NCBI GenBank assembly: GCA_958295665.1
Contig: OY282560.1
Location: 28,757,992-28,821,991 of the forward strand
DNA length: 64,000 bases
Reading direction: 5' to 3'
Origin: Tipula vernalis
Lineage: Eukaryota > Arthropoda > Insecta > Diptera > Tipulidae
Part shown: piece after piece, positions 11,232-22,480 of the stretch
Position numbering within the stretch: the stretch's first letter is position 1
Layout of the letters: each line of letters opens with the position of its first letter
The notes under the pieces: generated by a model
What the model saw: only the letters and a program-made list of their open reading frames with translations
What the model was told of the DNA's origin: nothing
Databases searched by the model: none
Position numbers and translations under genes: made by a program

Positions 11232-14200
11232 TCATGCGAAATTCGTCGATTTGCTAATACCTGTCAAATTGTAAGGAGTATGCTCAAGAAAAAGTCTCGA
11301 TTCAATCCGATCTATTATAAGTCTCGATTTGCTTTCGGTAGGATACTCGGTGTAAATAGAAATTATTTTGTTGTATGTTTTGTTTTTAGGCTTCATTTTA
11401 TTTAAACATACTGGACAGTTTTGAGATGGCACTTTCTCTATACATTTACCCAAATTTGCAAGTCATACTTCCATTAATTTAAATAAATTAACAAGCAGAA
11501 AGTTTCTCTCTTCTTCGACTACCGTTTCGCGCAATGTTGGCATTTTAGCTCTGCAGTTAAGCTAGGAATGCTTTTAAGCATGTACCCTGCAATATCCTGA
11601 ATATTGCATTCGCAGTTTTCTTGAACGCCAAAAATCTCAATTAATATTTCTTTTCTAATACAATATGCCTTTTTTAAATCGTGGCTCAGAATACTTATTC
11701 AATGATTTTTTGGACTCTTCCTTCAACTATGTTGCTTTTATTTATCCCCAATACGGTCACTGCTGCAGCCAAAACCTGAACTAAGGAATCAAATGCGCAT
11801 GTGTTTTAGTAGTAATCGCATGTGTTACTTCCATTTTGTAGTACTGGTACTGATTTATTGGTAAAACTGTTTACTTGATTAGGCAATATCCTTTTTTTCG
11901 TTACTTTCCGTGGTCGTTTTGGAGTGCAGAAATCATCATCGTGTTTCTTCGAATTTTGACTTAAAATTTTTAATGAAGTGATAATCCGCTCTTTTGATGA
12001 CTGAGTATTAATTTCATTTAAATTTGTCAAATTAAAAGATGACGTTTTATTTTTGGGAGTTAATATGTCCGAATTTTTTCGCTTCCACACTGATTGAGAG
12101 AGTTGGATGTCATGAATGGATGGTTCATTATTGGACTTATAGTTTTCAACATTAGATTTTACTTCCTTTATGGATTTTTTGGGTATACCTGCTAAAATTT
12201 GCCTATGAATTGTAACATTTCGGTCATGTATGTTTCTTACGAATTGCCCCACTTTTGTTGGCAATTTACCAATATTATTTGAAGTTTTAAATCTTCGTTT
12301 AATTGTTGCAAAGTAATTCTCCATGTGGCTGTTGCTTTGCCTTTCACCATCATTTATAATACCGCTCCATAATGGCAAATAAGTCATATATTTTTTCAAA
12401 ACCACATTCAGAAAATTAGGATTATATAAACTATTCAATCCTCCAACTATATCATAATTTTCTTGATTTTCACTTGAATCGACTTCGTCCATAATTTTTT
12501 CCATGTCTTGAAAATATGGACTCTGTAAATATATGGGCCTTGAGTTATCCCTATCTTTATCTGTTTTGTTACTAATTGTTGTATTTTCAAAGTTTATGTC
12601 ATTGGTTATAATTAAATTAGCTAATGATTCGAGCGCTTCTTGCACATTATTTCTTATATATTTTGATTTCAAAATTATTACAAGAAATTTCCATATCTCT
12701 TTGATGATGCCATAATTGGGCATCATGAAGATTGAGTGTGTTAAATGACAACAGCATAAATATACCTTTACCATGGAATCTTTGGATTTGTAACACGAGC
12801 TATTATTAATCAAACTATAGGTTGCTGTAAGATATTCAATAATATCCATATCATTGAATGCGCTGAGTACTGAGTTAAGTTCAGCAAAAGAGAAATCAAT
12901 GACTACAGAATTAAATAAGAAGAACGATTGAACCGCCAATTGAATCAGTTGTATGGCTTGAACTAACCATATCAGTTAGTGGAAACGGTGATGCAACGTC
13001 GGCATCACTAGTTTTTGCAGCTATTACCAGTGCATCATACAATATGCTTGGGCATGGTTTAAAAGGAGCCCGTATTAAACTTCCAGTAGCGTCCAAATAT
13101 ACTGGAAGATCTTTATTTTTATACATGGCTCTCATTAGTTTTAGTACATTATTCTGCATTGCACTATACGTCATTACTATGAAAGGACGACGCATAATTT
13201 TTTGTATATACTTATCATCGCTTAATTCACCCATTTTCCATTCTTCATCAATATCGAGAAAATCATCGGAGTTTTTGTCGTTTGATTGTAATGCTTCAGA
13301 TCTAATTTTTCTCAATAAGTCGTGGGATTTAGATTTTTGTATGGTATTGTGTTTTTTAACAAAATCGATATCTTCTTCTTCAATTAAATTTTCAGCCACT
13401 TTCTCGACAGATTTTCCAGTAATTTTTTTTTTATAAACATCTCTGTTATAACCTTAAGTAAAACTAAATTTTTTTGATGTGTGAATGATAGAATCATTTG
13501 TAGCATAAACATCGAATATTCCCTGGTTTAAATTTCGATTTATTAATTTATACTTTCGACAAGTCCTATTAAGATTTTTATGGCCGCAGTAAGTTCTAAT
13601 TGACACCCGACTCTTTAAAATATCGTACCCCTTTATTTTAATTAGACATCCAGTTAGTTTAGTCAAATTTTCAGAAATTATAGATCTATACAAATATGGT
13701 TCTAGTTGCTCGTCGCCTTGTATAAAAAATTTTTTCCAAATATTATTAGGAATATTTAATGAAAATTGACATTTCTTATATGTGAGTTTACCAAATTTTT
13801 TTTTTATTTGGTTACTATATTGACTCAAATTTACACAGTCAAGGTTTTCACTTATATTCGACGTAACATTTCCAACAAAATGAAAACCTGTTACTTCTCC
13901 TGCACTGTTGCTGAAAGATAACTCGTCTAATTCAGGGGTTAAAGTGTGACAATCAACTAATTCTATGGGATTAAAAGAACTAGACTCACTTACTGCTTTG
14001 TAGGAAGATTATCAACATGAATATTGTTTTCGTCAACATATTCAGTATTTTTTTCATTTTGATCATTACTATCAATAATTCCCACGTTTGGTGTTACAGC
14101 GATATCCTCATAATCGATATCTGTTATAATGTCTCTGTTTGGAGCGAGACTGGTTTTAATATGTCTGCGCCAAATATAATAAAATTGAGTGCGGTTTGTA

Positions 14201-14385
14201 GTATTGTTCTTGATCTTCATTGCTTGACACATAAAAACCATTTCCCCACTGTTTGAGGTGGTGAATTTTACGTGCGAAAATTGAAGTTTTTGTATAGCAT
14301 TTTTCACAGCCTCTGCGCTAACTGCACTTCTTTTCTTTTTATAATTAAATTTCGCACCTTTTTTAACCTGATTTTCCATTTTCAT
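11232..14385 (-). pseudogene. Mutator-like DDE transposase with USP-like C-terminal domain
   Basis: An ATG at 14385 opens a lysine-rich N-terminus. A C/H-rich segment follows (TYCGHKNLNRTC, about 13570-13600), a possible zinc-binding DNA-recognition part. The core has three blocks suiting a DDE RNase H-like fold: VYLDATGS (Asp codon 13091-13093), VVIDFSFAE (Asp codon 12895-12897) and SNSHMENYFATIKRRF (Glu codon 12319-12321), with LCCCHLTHS between the last two. Downstream come NTCAFDSLVQV (11782-11805), CQHC (about 11531-11542), CPVC (about 11406-11417, some 42 codons later) and YNLTGI (11256-11273). This is the order of Cys box, paired CxxC zinc finger and post-finger strand in ubiquitin-specific proteases; a His box was not found. 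Damage: frameshifts near 13999, 12945, 11697 and 11525, and stops at 13454, 11806 and about 11463. The longest intact frame is 11806-12939. Confidence 0.55.
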
Positions 14386-14541
14386 AATGAAAACAGAATA
14401 TTATAATAAGTCAATAAGCGTATAACGTCGATTTTTTGTTAGAGGCACAGTTTCCGAAATAATTTAATCGGGGTTAAAGGATGTCCGAAATACAAAGCCA
14501 AGGTCAAAAATATATGAAAGCGTATTTTAGAAATTGTAATT

Positions 14542-15099
14542 GTTTTAGTGAAAATATTTGATTGAATCTTTGCCCAGAAATGTTCCTGATCCCCATCATA
14601 TGGTAATAGGCTAATGTTTGAAGTTGGCAATGAATTTAGCATGCTTGTGCTTTATACCACTATGTGGAAATTTGGTGAAAGTCAGCATTGTTACAGGGGC
14701 TAGAAATATATTTGTTGGTTGAACCTGGTATAAAAAACTAAGAACACGGTTTGGAAATAAGACCTTAAGGTTATCCAATAACTGTCTTTTAATAATGAGA
14801 TAATAACTGGATAATAACTGATTCGTTCAATATATATATTTTATTTAAATTATGAAATAAGCTACATCTTAATAAGTTTGAAGTGTAATTGTTACCAAAT
14901 AATTTTTTTCGTGCTACTAATGCTAATATGTACTAATCAAATTTCGGGATGGAATTCATTTTTTTATACAATTCAATTATTTTTCGGGCTAGTATAGATT
15001 TTAGCAAAGAAACACACCAAAATTAAAAAAAGCCTTTTCGGGATGATTTTTCGGGCTAACTTCACATACATCCCGTTACCCGGTAGTTAATTTTCGGGT
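14542..15099 (-). repeat. Right long terminal inverted repeat
   Basis: Read on the minus strand, this arm repeats the left arm's tip, its CCCGAAAA motifs (near 15095, 15050, 15040, 14990 and 14945) and the inner block ending TTTTCACTAAAAC. It is about 90 bases longer than the left arm, and the central part does not align convincingly. The transposase ATG lies 157 bases inside its inner edge, so the arm probably carried the promoter; no TATA box was assigned. Confidence 0.65.
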
Positions 15100-15109
15100 A
15101 TTTTACGAG

Positions 15110-17440
15110 TCCTACTTATGAATCATATGAATGTATGAATGAATCCTTTGAATGTTATGAATCATGAATTTATGAACTTTATGAATTTTATGAATTTTAT
15201 GAATTTAATGAATTTTATGAATTTTATTAATTTTATGAATTTTATGAATTTTATGAACTTTATGAATTTTATGAATTTTATGAATTTTATGAATTTTATG
15301 AATTTAATGAATTTTATGAATTTTATGAATTTTACGAATTTTATGAATTTTATGAATTTTATGAATTTTATGAATTTTATGAATTTTATGAATTTTATGA
15401 ATTTTATGAATTTTATGAATTTTATGAATTTTATGAATTTTATGAATTTTATGAATTTTATGAATTTTGTGAATTTTGTATTTGAGATATGAATCTGATG
15501 AATCTTATGAATCTTTTCAATTTTAAGAATTTTGTTAATTTTATGAATCTTATGATCTTTCTCCTTCGAATTTAGCTAATCCTATGAATCTTCCTAATCT
15601 TGTGATTCCTTTGAATTTATGATTTTTTTTAATGTTAAATCATCATCAATAGGTATCGTTTTAATCTTAAGAATCTGATAAATTTGATCAATATTATGAA
15701 TCATATAAATCTTTTGAATTTTATGAGTTTTAGGAATCTTATGAACATTACGAATCCTTCGAATTTGACTAATCTTGTGAATTTCTGAATTTATGAATCT
15801 TTTGAATATTGTAAATCATCATCAAAATGAATCATGAATATGAAACTTAAGAATCAGATAAATCTGATGAATTTTATGAATCATATGAATCTTTTGAATT
15901 TTATGAAATTTGTGAATTTTATGAATCATATGAACATTCTGAATAATTAGAATTTAACTAACCTTATGAATCTTTCTAATCTTGTTAATCCTATGAATTT
16001 ATGAATCCTTTGAATATTATGAATTGTGAACTTATGAGTTTTATGAATTTTGTTAATTTTATATTTCGTATATGAATCTGTTGAATCATATGAATCTTTG
16101 GAATTTTTTTGAATTTTGTAAATTTTTTGTGAATATTGTGATCTTTATTAATCCTGTGAGTTTAACTAATCCTATTAATCATCCTTAACTTGTGAATACT
16201 TTGAATCTGATAAATCTGATGAATCTTATGAATCATATGAATCTTATGAATTTTATCAGTTTTATGAACATTACGAATCCTTCGAATTTAACTAATCTTA
16301 TGAATCTATATGATCTTGTGAATCGTATGAATTTATGAATCCTTTAAATATTATGAATCGTGAATTTTTGAATTTTATGAATTTTGTGAATTTCATATTT
16401 GAAATATGAATCTAATGAATGATATGAATCTTTGGAATTTTATGAATTTCGTAAATTGTTTTTTAATCTTATGATCTTTATGAATCCTCGAATTTAACTA
16501 ATCTTATGAATCTTCCTAATCTTGTGAATCCTTTGAGCTTATGAATTTTTTGAATATTAAATCATAATCAATATGAATCATGAATATGAATCTTATGAAT
16601 CTAAAGAATCTGATAAATCTGATCAAACTTCTGAATCATATGAATCTTTAGAATTTTATGAATTTTGTGAATTTTTAGAATTTTACGAATCCTTCGAATT
16701 AACCTAATTTTATGAATCTATCTGATCTTGTGGATCCTATGAATTTATGAATCCTTTGAATATTATGTATCATGAATTTATGAATTTTATGAATTTTGGG
16801 AATTTTATCAATTTTATAAATCATGTGATCATTATGAATACTTCGAATTTAACTAATCTTATGAATCCTATGAATTTATGAATCCTTTGAATATTATTGT
16901 ATGAATCGTGAATTTTTGATTTTTATGAATTTTGTGAATTTTATACTTGATATATGAATCTGATGAATCATTTGAATCTTTGAAATATTTTAAATTTTGT
17001 AAATGTTTTTTTAACCTTATGATCTTAGTGAATCCTTCGAATTTAACTAATCTTATGAATCTTTCTATAATCTTGTGAATCCTATGAATTTATGAATCCT
17101 TTGAATATTATGAATCATGAATTAATGAATTTTATGAATTTTGTGTATTATATGAATTTTGTGAATTTTATATCTGATATATGAATCTGATGAATCATAT
17201 AAATCTTTGGAATTTTATGAAGTTTGTAAATTTTTTTTGAATATTGTGATCTTTATGAATCCATCGAATTAACCTAATCTTATGAATCTATCTGATCTTG
17301 TGGATCCTATGAATTTATTAATCCTTTGAATATTATGAATCATGAATTAATGAATTTTATGAATTTTGTGTATTCTATATTTCTTATGAATTTTATGAAC
17401 GAAATGAATCTGACAAATCTTTTGAATCTATGGAAATCGC
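15110..17440 (+). repeat. ATGAATTTT tandem array, about 2.3 kb
   Basis: The unit is about 9 bases, ATGAATTTT. A nearly pure block at 15170-15478 has over 30 units. To the right it decays into mixed ATGAATCTT, ATGAATCAT and CTTATGAATC units with higher-order returns of phrases such as CGAATTTAACTAATCTTATG. A long open frame across the pure block encodes only a Met-Asn-Phe repeat and is not a gene. The array continues beyond two insertions at 20641-20755 and 21906-22010. Confidence 0.9.
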
Positions 17441-20400
17441 TGTAGTAATGTAGGATTTACCAATTATAAGCTATGGTGTGCGCGAAGTGTAGCGAGATCA
17501 ACCATGGCGAAGTTGATAAAATGGCGATAATCGTGCGGTGTAGTTACCTATATTTTACTAAAAATGAAAAACGCAATTATTCGCAGTATAATGTTTTATT
17601 TGTAACAATTTAACAATGATGATGATCGGTGATATTGATGCAAGACTCGTAGTTCAACACTCGTTTAGAATTAAAATATCTTTTTTGTTCGTCGAAATAT
17701 TTAAACGTGTTAATACGCGAACGCACATAAGAAAAAACTATATGTCAATCGTTTTTTGTGCTACCTGTTGTACCTTTCTATATTGGTGTTACCCGTTGTA
17801 CGTTTCGATATTGGTGTCTTGGTAATTCCACGATGGTGCTGCCACACTACTCTCCTCGTAGTGTTCAGGCTATCGGTAACGGAGAGAAATTTGAACACGA
17901 TGTCCAGATCACGATTTGGTTCCGCTTGTTTTTTCACCATTTTCTCCAATGGAACCTCGATAAGTTGGGTAGGTTGCTCGTTGTCGTGTGATTTCTCCAC
18001 TGGCACTTCGATCGGCTGATCGTCTAAGGGCTATAAGGAAATTTTTCTTGCCTGGTTATGGATCCAAACTTTGAAATACTTGTCGAATCGTTGCACGACC
18101 TCGTATGGTCCGTCGTAAGGTGGCTGAAGTGGACCTTTCACCGCGTCGTTTCGCACAAAAAACGTGAGTGCAATCTGTTAACTGCTTCTGCACAAAGAAC
18201 TTCGACCGATCGTGATGGCTTGCAGGTTTCGGTCCAAGTTTGTTCATCATTCGCCTTAGATTTTTCAGAAACTCAGCTTTGTTTTCTGTTGCTGAAACCT
18301 CGTGAAAGCGTCGCCTTTGAATGCGCTTTTTAGCGTTCGATTCGATCTCTCGATCATCCCATTCGACTGGGGATGGTAAGGCGTCGTCTTAAGATGGTTA
18401 ATTCCCAAACGTCTCGTTAACTCTCTGAAGATTTCGGACTCAAATTGTCGACCCAAATCTGTGGTGATTCACGATGGAGTACCAAATCGTGATACCCAGT
18501 TTGATACAAACTCTCATGCGATCGTCTCAGCTGTCATGTCAGACATCGGATAAGCCTCTGGCCATCGCGTATAACGGCCGATACATGTCAAAATGTAACG
18601 CTTGTCTGAACTGATCGGTAATGGGCCGACGATATCCATATTGACGTGTTGAAATCGGCTATCCGATACGATGAAATCGGCCACTAGCGTTTTGTTGTGT
18701 TGATGAACTTTAGCTCGCTGACCCGCTAGACAAGCTCTTACAAATCCGTTGCAATCCTTATTCATGCTAGGCCAAAAGAACTTTTGGCGTAACAATTTGT
18801 TCGTTGCTCTAATGCCTGCATGTGCTAAACCGTGAAGTCGGTTTAGTATCAGAGTCCTGAACCTTTTGGGTACAAATGATCTGATTAACTGGTGGGTTGC
18901 ATCACAGCACAGTGTTTCTTTAAATCCTGGAATGACAAAATACTTTAGAACACGATTAGAATTATTACCTGCCAATAAGGTTTTTAATTTGGGATCCTCT
19001 TTTTGCTCCCCTGCTATTGCGTTGAAATCGATAATATCGTTATTATTAATCATCGATTCGTGACAGTAGATCCGCTACTGCATTATCTTTGCCAGCGACG
19101 TGCAAAATTTTGGTTGTGAACTGCCCGATGTAGTCGATATGACGGGCCTGTCGCGGTGACGCCTTCTCTAGTTTCTGACGAAACATGAAAACCAATGGTT
19201 TATGGTCCGTATAAATGCAAAAATCTCCTCCTTCAACCATGTGTTGAAAGTGTTTTACTGCTTGATACATCGCTAGAAGTTCACGATCGTACGTAGAATA
19301 TCTCTGCTGACACTCTGTTAACTTTTTTGAGTAGAAACCCAACGGTTGGATAACTCCTGCTTCATCTTGTTGATGAAAAACAGCGCCTGCTGCCACATCT
19401 GATGCGTCGACGTAAAGTGATAATTTGGAATTCGGTTTCGGATGTGCAAGCAATGTTGCATTTCGTAGATCGCGTTTGCAATTCTGAAATGCGGTTGTTG
19501 ATTCGTCTGTCCATGGAATCTCGGTCTTGTCATTCTTATTGTTGCCAACTATCAGTTTCTGCAGTGTCATCTGATTCTCAACGGCGTGTGGTATAAATCT
19601 TCTATAAAAATTTATCATGCGGCCAAGAATCCTTTCAGTTGTTGCGCTGTCTTCGGTTTCGGGAAGTTGTCAATGGCTTGTACTTTTTCTGGTAATGGCT
19701 TAATGCCGTTAGATGTCACCAAATGTCCTAGAAACTGCACCTCTGTTTTACACCATTGACATTTCGCTGTATTGATGCATAAGCCGTCTTCTGATAATCG
19801 CTGAAGTACCATCTTGACGTGACATCGAAGCAATAAAAATATCGTCCAGGTACGAGAAAACGAACTTCAGTCCTCGTAAAACTTCATGAATAACACTTTG
19901 AAATGTCTGGCCCGCATTACATAACCCAAAAGTCATGTAAACATATTCGTATAATCCGAAAGATGTAATTATGGCCGTTTTCGGTATGTCGTTTGGCTCG
20001 ATCGGGATTTGTTGGTAGGCACGCTGTAAGTCAAGTACCTTGAAAATCTTGGTACCATCGAGGAAATGAGTAAAATCCTGTATAAAACTTATGGGGTAAT
20101 TATCTCGTATTGTTTTTGCGTTGAACGCCTTGTAATCTCCGCAATCTCTAAACTCGCCGTTCTTTTTCGGGACCATATGCAGAGGACTTGACCAATTACT
20201 TTTGGAAGGGCGAATTATCCCCTGATCCATCATAAATTGGAATTCATTTTGAGCAGCCTTAAGTTTTTCGAGCGACATTTTTCCTGCTTTGGCACAGACT
20301 GGCTGACTTGTCGTTGTGATGTGGTGAGTCGTCGTACTAACTTTACCTTTCTTAGTATTCGTGAAGACAGTTACGTCGCGGAATTCGTGCAATAAATCTG

Positions 20401-20640
20401 CAAACTCGGAATTAATATCATAGGTTTTCAAAGTTTGCTCACCTGTCCTTTGTTGAACTGCCTTGACTGACAATTTGGTCAAACTGTCGATCAGCTGACC
20501 GTTTTTGATGTCCACCAAGAGTTCGAAATGGCATAAAAAATCAGCTACTATAATGAAATCCCAGGTGAAACTTCTTCGTAGACCCAATGAGAGAATCAGA
20601 CGTTTGATGCCATATGTTTTGATTTCGCTACCAACATAAT
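17441..20640 (-). mobile_element. Ty3/gypsy retrotransposon, CsRn1-like, 5'-truncated
   Basis: The element lies inside the ATGAAT array. Its right (5') edge fuses directly to array sequence near 20640, so gag and most of the protease are missing. Its left edge begins TGTAGTAATG at 17441, a plausible LTR end because the other gypsy LTR in this window also begins TGTAGTAA. A possible LTR runs from 17441 to a TAACA near 17607, but with no second copy the length is uncertain. The remaining genes are described with the pol relic. Confidence 0.8.
17761..20640 (-). pseudogene. CsRn1-like gypsy pol relic (RT, RNase H, integrase)
   Basis: Reverse transcriptase (19748-20640) carries MDQGIIRPSKSNWSSPLHMV and the catalytic FSYLDDIF, where the two Asp codons are intact. 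RT thumb motifs FLGHLVTSNGIKPLPEKV follow after a frameshift at about 19800. RNase H (19046-19618) keeps LYVDASD, YDRELLAMY and IYTDHKPL, so all three acidic positions are present. Integrase (18265-19053) has a zinc-binding HGLAHAGI segment whose last cysteine is Gly (CLAGQ), then [15 protein letters not shown] and [10 protein letters not shown], covering the D,D,E triad. Two in-frame TGA codons lie just upstream of DLGRQFES (about 18470-18513). A degraded C-terminal region reaches about 17761. The wording of RT and integrase motifs points to the CsRn1/Kabuki clade. The copy is not functional. Confidence 0.85.
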
Positions 20641-20755
20641 TCATCCATCTCATGAATCCTAAAAATTTCATGAATTCTAAGGATCTTATAAATCTTTCGA
20701 ATCTAATGAATCGGATAAAATTTGAAATCTTATGAATCTCATATTTCTTATGTAT
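20641..20755 (+). repeat. ATGAAT array segment between gypsy and mariner
   Basis: Phrases CATGAATCCT, ATGAATTCTAAGGATC and CTTATGAATCTC show that the tandem array resumes between the two insertions. This supports a formerly continuous array. Confidence 0.7.
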
Positions 20756-21905
20756 TAGGTGCACAAGTATAGAAACTCCGCTATTTTTGGTCAAATACAA
20801 TTTTATTGAAAAGCTTGTTACAAAGATTAGTAATCGGAATATCCGTCATTACAATGTATGGTCGTTTACCAGATGGTTTGGCGACTATTGGAGGGGGGGA
20901 CCAAAGTTGAGTAGATTACTCTACCAGCTCCGTAACCTGCTCCCTAGGCAGCTGCGTGATGGGTACAATTGTGTAAGAAGTAACCTGTTCACAATTCGCA
21001 AGTGTACGTACTGCCTCCTCGTGGCAACCACTGGTAACTAAGGCCATTTGGCATATTTTTGGCCATTTGGCACAGGCTAAAGTACGGCGCTTAAGGAGAA
21101 AACCTTAACAAAAAACCCTAATCTAAGGTGGAACAGCATATGCCGATGAATGAATGGCAGGTTCATTAAGAACCTCAATATAGACTGGATGGATAATTAA
21201 GCAGGGTCCAGCACAATAGATCTTTTAGATCGCAGTGTGAAGCGGCTGATCGCCCGCATAGCCCTCCAATAATAACAATATTAATATTGGTCGTTTACCA
21301 TTTATCGGGTAGATGATAAATGCCTTCGCGATAGAAATTTGGTGGTTTCGAAGCAAAATAGCCATAGAGTCATTTTCGCACATCTTCACTTTCGTTAACC
21401 GCTAGTCTTTCAAATATTATGACATCGATCTGCATAAGTGGTAATCAGAGGGAGGCAAGTGTGGCAAATGCGGCCTGTAACTTCCCAGCCTACGGAGAAG
21501 ATGTGCTCCGGTTTGATTTTGCTGTAGGTACATATGTGGACGAGCGTTGTCTTGCAGCAATCAATATCACCTTTCACTTTAATTTGATCAATTGGGTCTG
21601 GTAACGTTCAGCTGTAACAGTTTGCTAGTGATGTTGATGGGTGGTCTGTATCAACCAATGCTTTTCTGCGTTCAGGATTGTCGTACAAAATCCACTTTTC
21701 ATCACCGGTAATGATTTTTTGCAAAAAATTCTTTCTTTTGTACCGAGAAAGCAAATTCATGCAGATGTCAACTCTTCGGTTTTTGTTTTCTTCGGTCAGT
21801 TCTTGAGGAACCCATTTTTCTTCCATCTGTATCTTTCCCATTACATGCAATCGAAGTGATATTGCTTGGTAAGTAGCTCCTAACCGTTCTGCAAGCTCTG
21901 TTTGC
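20756..21905 (-). mobile_element. mariner element relic with nested LINE tail
   Basis: The left end begins TTAGGTGCACAAGTATAG after a TA and is the 3' terminal repeat of a mariner read on the minus strand; a close relative starts at 52381. Transposase remnants are, in gene order, the helix-turn-helix end (about 21850-21905), MGKIQMEEKWVPQEL, then ITGDEKWILYDN with the first catalytic Asp (about 21710) and STSLA. Badly broken sequence follows, and the C-terminal FYREGIYHL-like block sits near 21310-21390. The right end is missing, because the sequence runs into ATGAAT array near 21905. A 416-base LINE tail interrupts the C-terminal part. Confidence 0.75.
20872..21287 (+). mobile_element. Short non-LTR insertion with 13-bp target duplication
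   Basis: The 13-base TGGTCGTTTACCA flanks this block at 20859-20871 and 21288-21300. Excising the insert restores continuous mariner sequence. The right end is AAT/TAA-rich (CCAATAATAACAATATTAAT), typical of LINEs with TAA-type tails, so the strand is taken as + and the copy as 5'-truncated. No coding motif remains and the family is unassigned; a SINE is also possible. Confidence 0.7.
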
Positions 21906-22010
21906 GTTTAATCTTGCTAATCTTGTGAATTCTATGGATTTATGAATCCTTTGAATCGTATGAATTTTAAACCTAAGAATCTTATGAATTTAGTGAATTT
22001 TTTATCTTAC
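21906..22010 (+). repeat. ATGAAT array segment, right-hand end
   Basis: ATGAATCCTTTGAATCG and CTTATGAATTTAGTG are typical array units. The repeat ends before 22020 and does not reappear further right. Confidence 0.7.
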
Positions 22011-22139
22011 TGAAACCGCATGAAACACATAACAGCCTTTTAAATATTTGCTGATGAAAATTCTGACGTGATATCTGATTGCGGAATTGTTCATTTATTT
22101 GTTTCCCAGAACTTATATTCGTATCCCCTTATCGTATTC

Positions 22140-22480
22140 TAGTTATTCCCTATATGATGTTGGAAGTCCGAAAAGAATGGGCGGCAAAACTTTTAACCAA
22201 TCGGCTCTGTCGCAGCACATAACAGCGGCTTTAAGCGTTCGATGCCATCGCTCAATCAAGCCGTTGCACTTGGGGTTATACGCCAGCTTATTAAAAATGT
22301 GTAATTTAAACTGCGAACTTCGAGCCGTGATTGTGAAATTTGGGAGGCCGAAACGTGCGATCCAAGTGGTAAAGCTTCTACCCAATGAGTACACCTGTCA
22401 ATTTACGTTACACGGTAGGGAATATTTTCTGATATAGGCAGTGGACCTATAAGGTCGAAATGCACCTCCACTATTAGGAG
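22140..22480 (-). pseudogene. Ty3/gypsy integrase fragment (second CsRn1-like copy)
   Basis: The minus strand reads FDLIGPLPIS (first catalytic Asp) near 22460. After an internal loss it continues TWIARFGLPNFTITA and CNGLIERWHRTLKAAVM, with the catalytic Glu, then LPPILFGL (about 22143-22394). The block with the middle Asp is altered. The sequence belongs to the same clade as the 17441-20640 element but is a separate, shorter fragment without LTRs. Confidence 0.75.

Larger units (their letters stand above)
8818..15099 (-). mobile_element. Long-TIR Mutator-like DNA transposon (decayed)
   Basis: Two inverted arms (8818-9287 and 14542-15099) enclose a single minus-strand coding relic (11232-14385). 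The tips correspond: left reads ACCCG...TAACTACCCG..., and right, on the opposite strand, reads ACCCGAAAATTAACTACCGG. The arms share GTGAAGTTAGCCCGAAAAA near the outside and GATGGGGATCAG...CATTTCTGGGC near the inside. Their middles have diverged or carry indels. The element lies inside an ATGAATCTT array and was itself invaded by a MITE (9763-10649). Neither a 9-bp nor an 8-bp target duplication is visible at the ends. Long arms plus a DDE core with a downstream C-x-x-H-like block suggest the Mutator-like superfamily. A foldback or other long-TIR family is the alternative. Confidence 0.6.

Noticed and set aside
14439..14642. 67-codon minus frame upstream of the transposase
   Set aside because: It lies within or next to the inverted repeat arm, and the same text occurs in the other arm as non-coding sequence.
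15139..15492. 117-codon frame of Met-Asn-Phe repeats
   Set aside because: It is the translation of the ATGAATTTT tandem repeat, whose 9-base period keeps the frame open.
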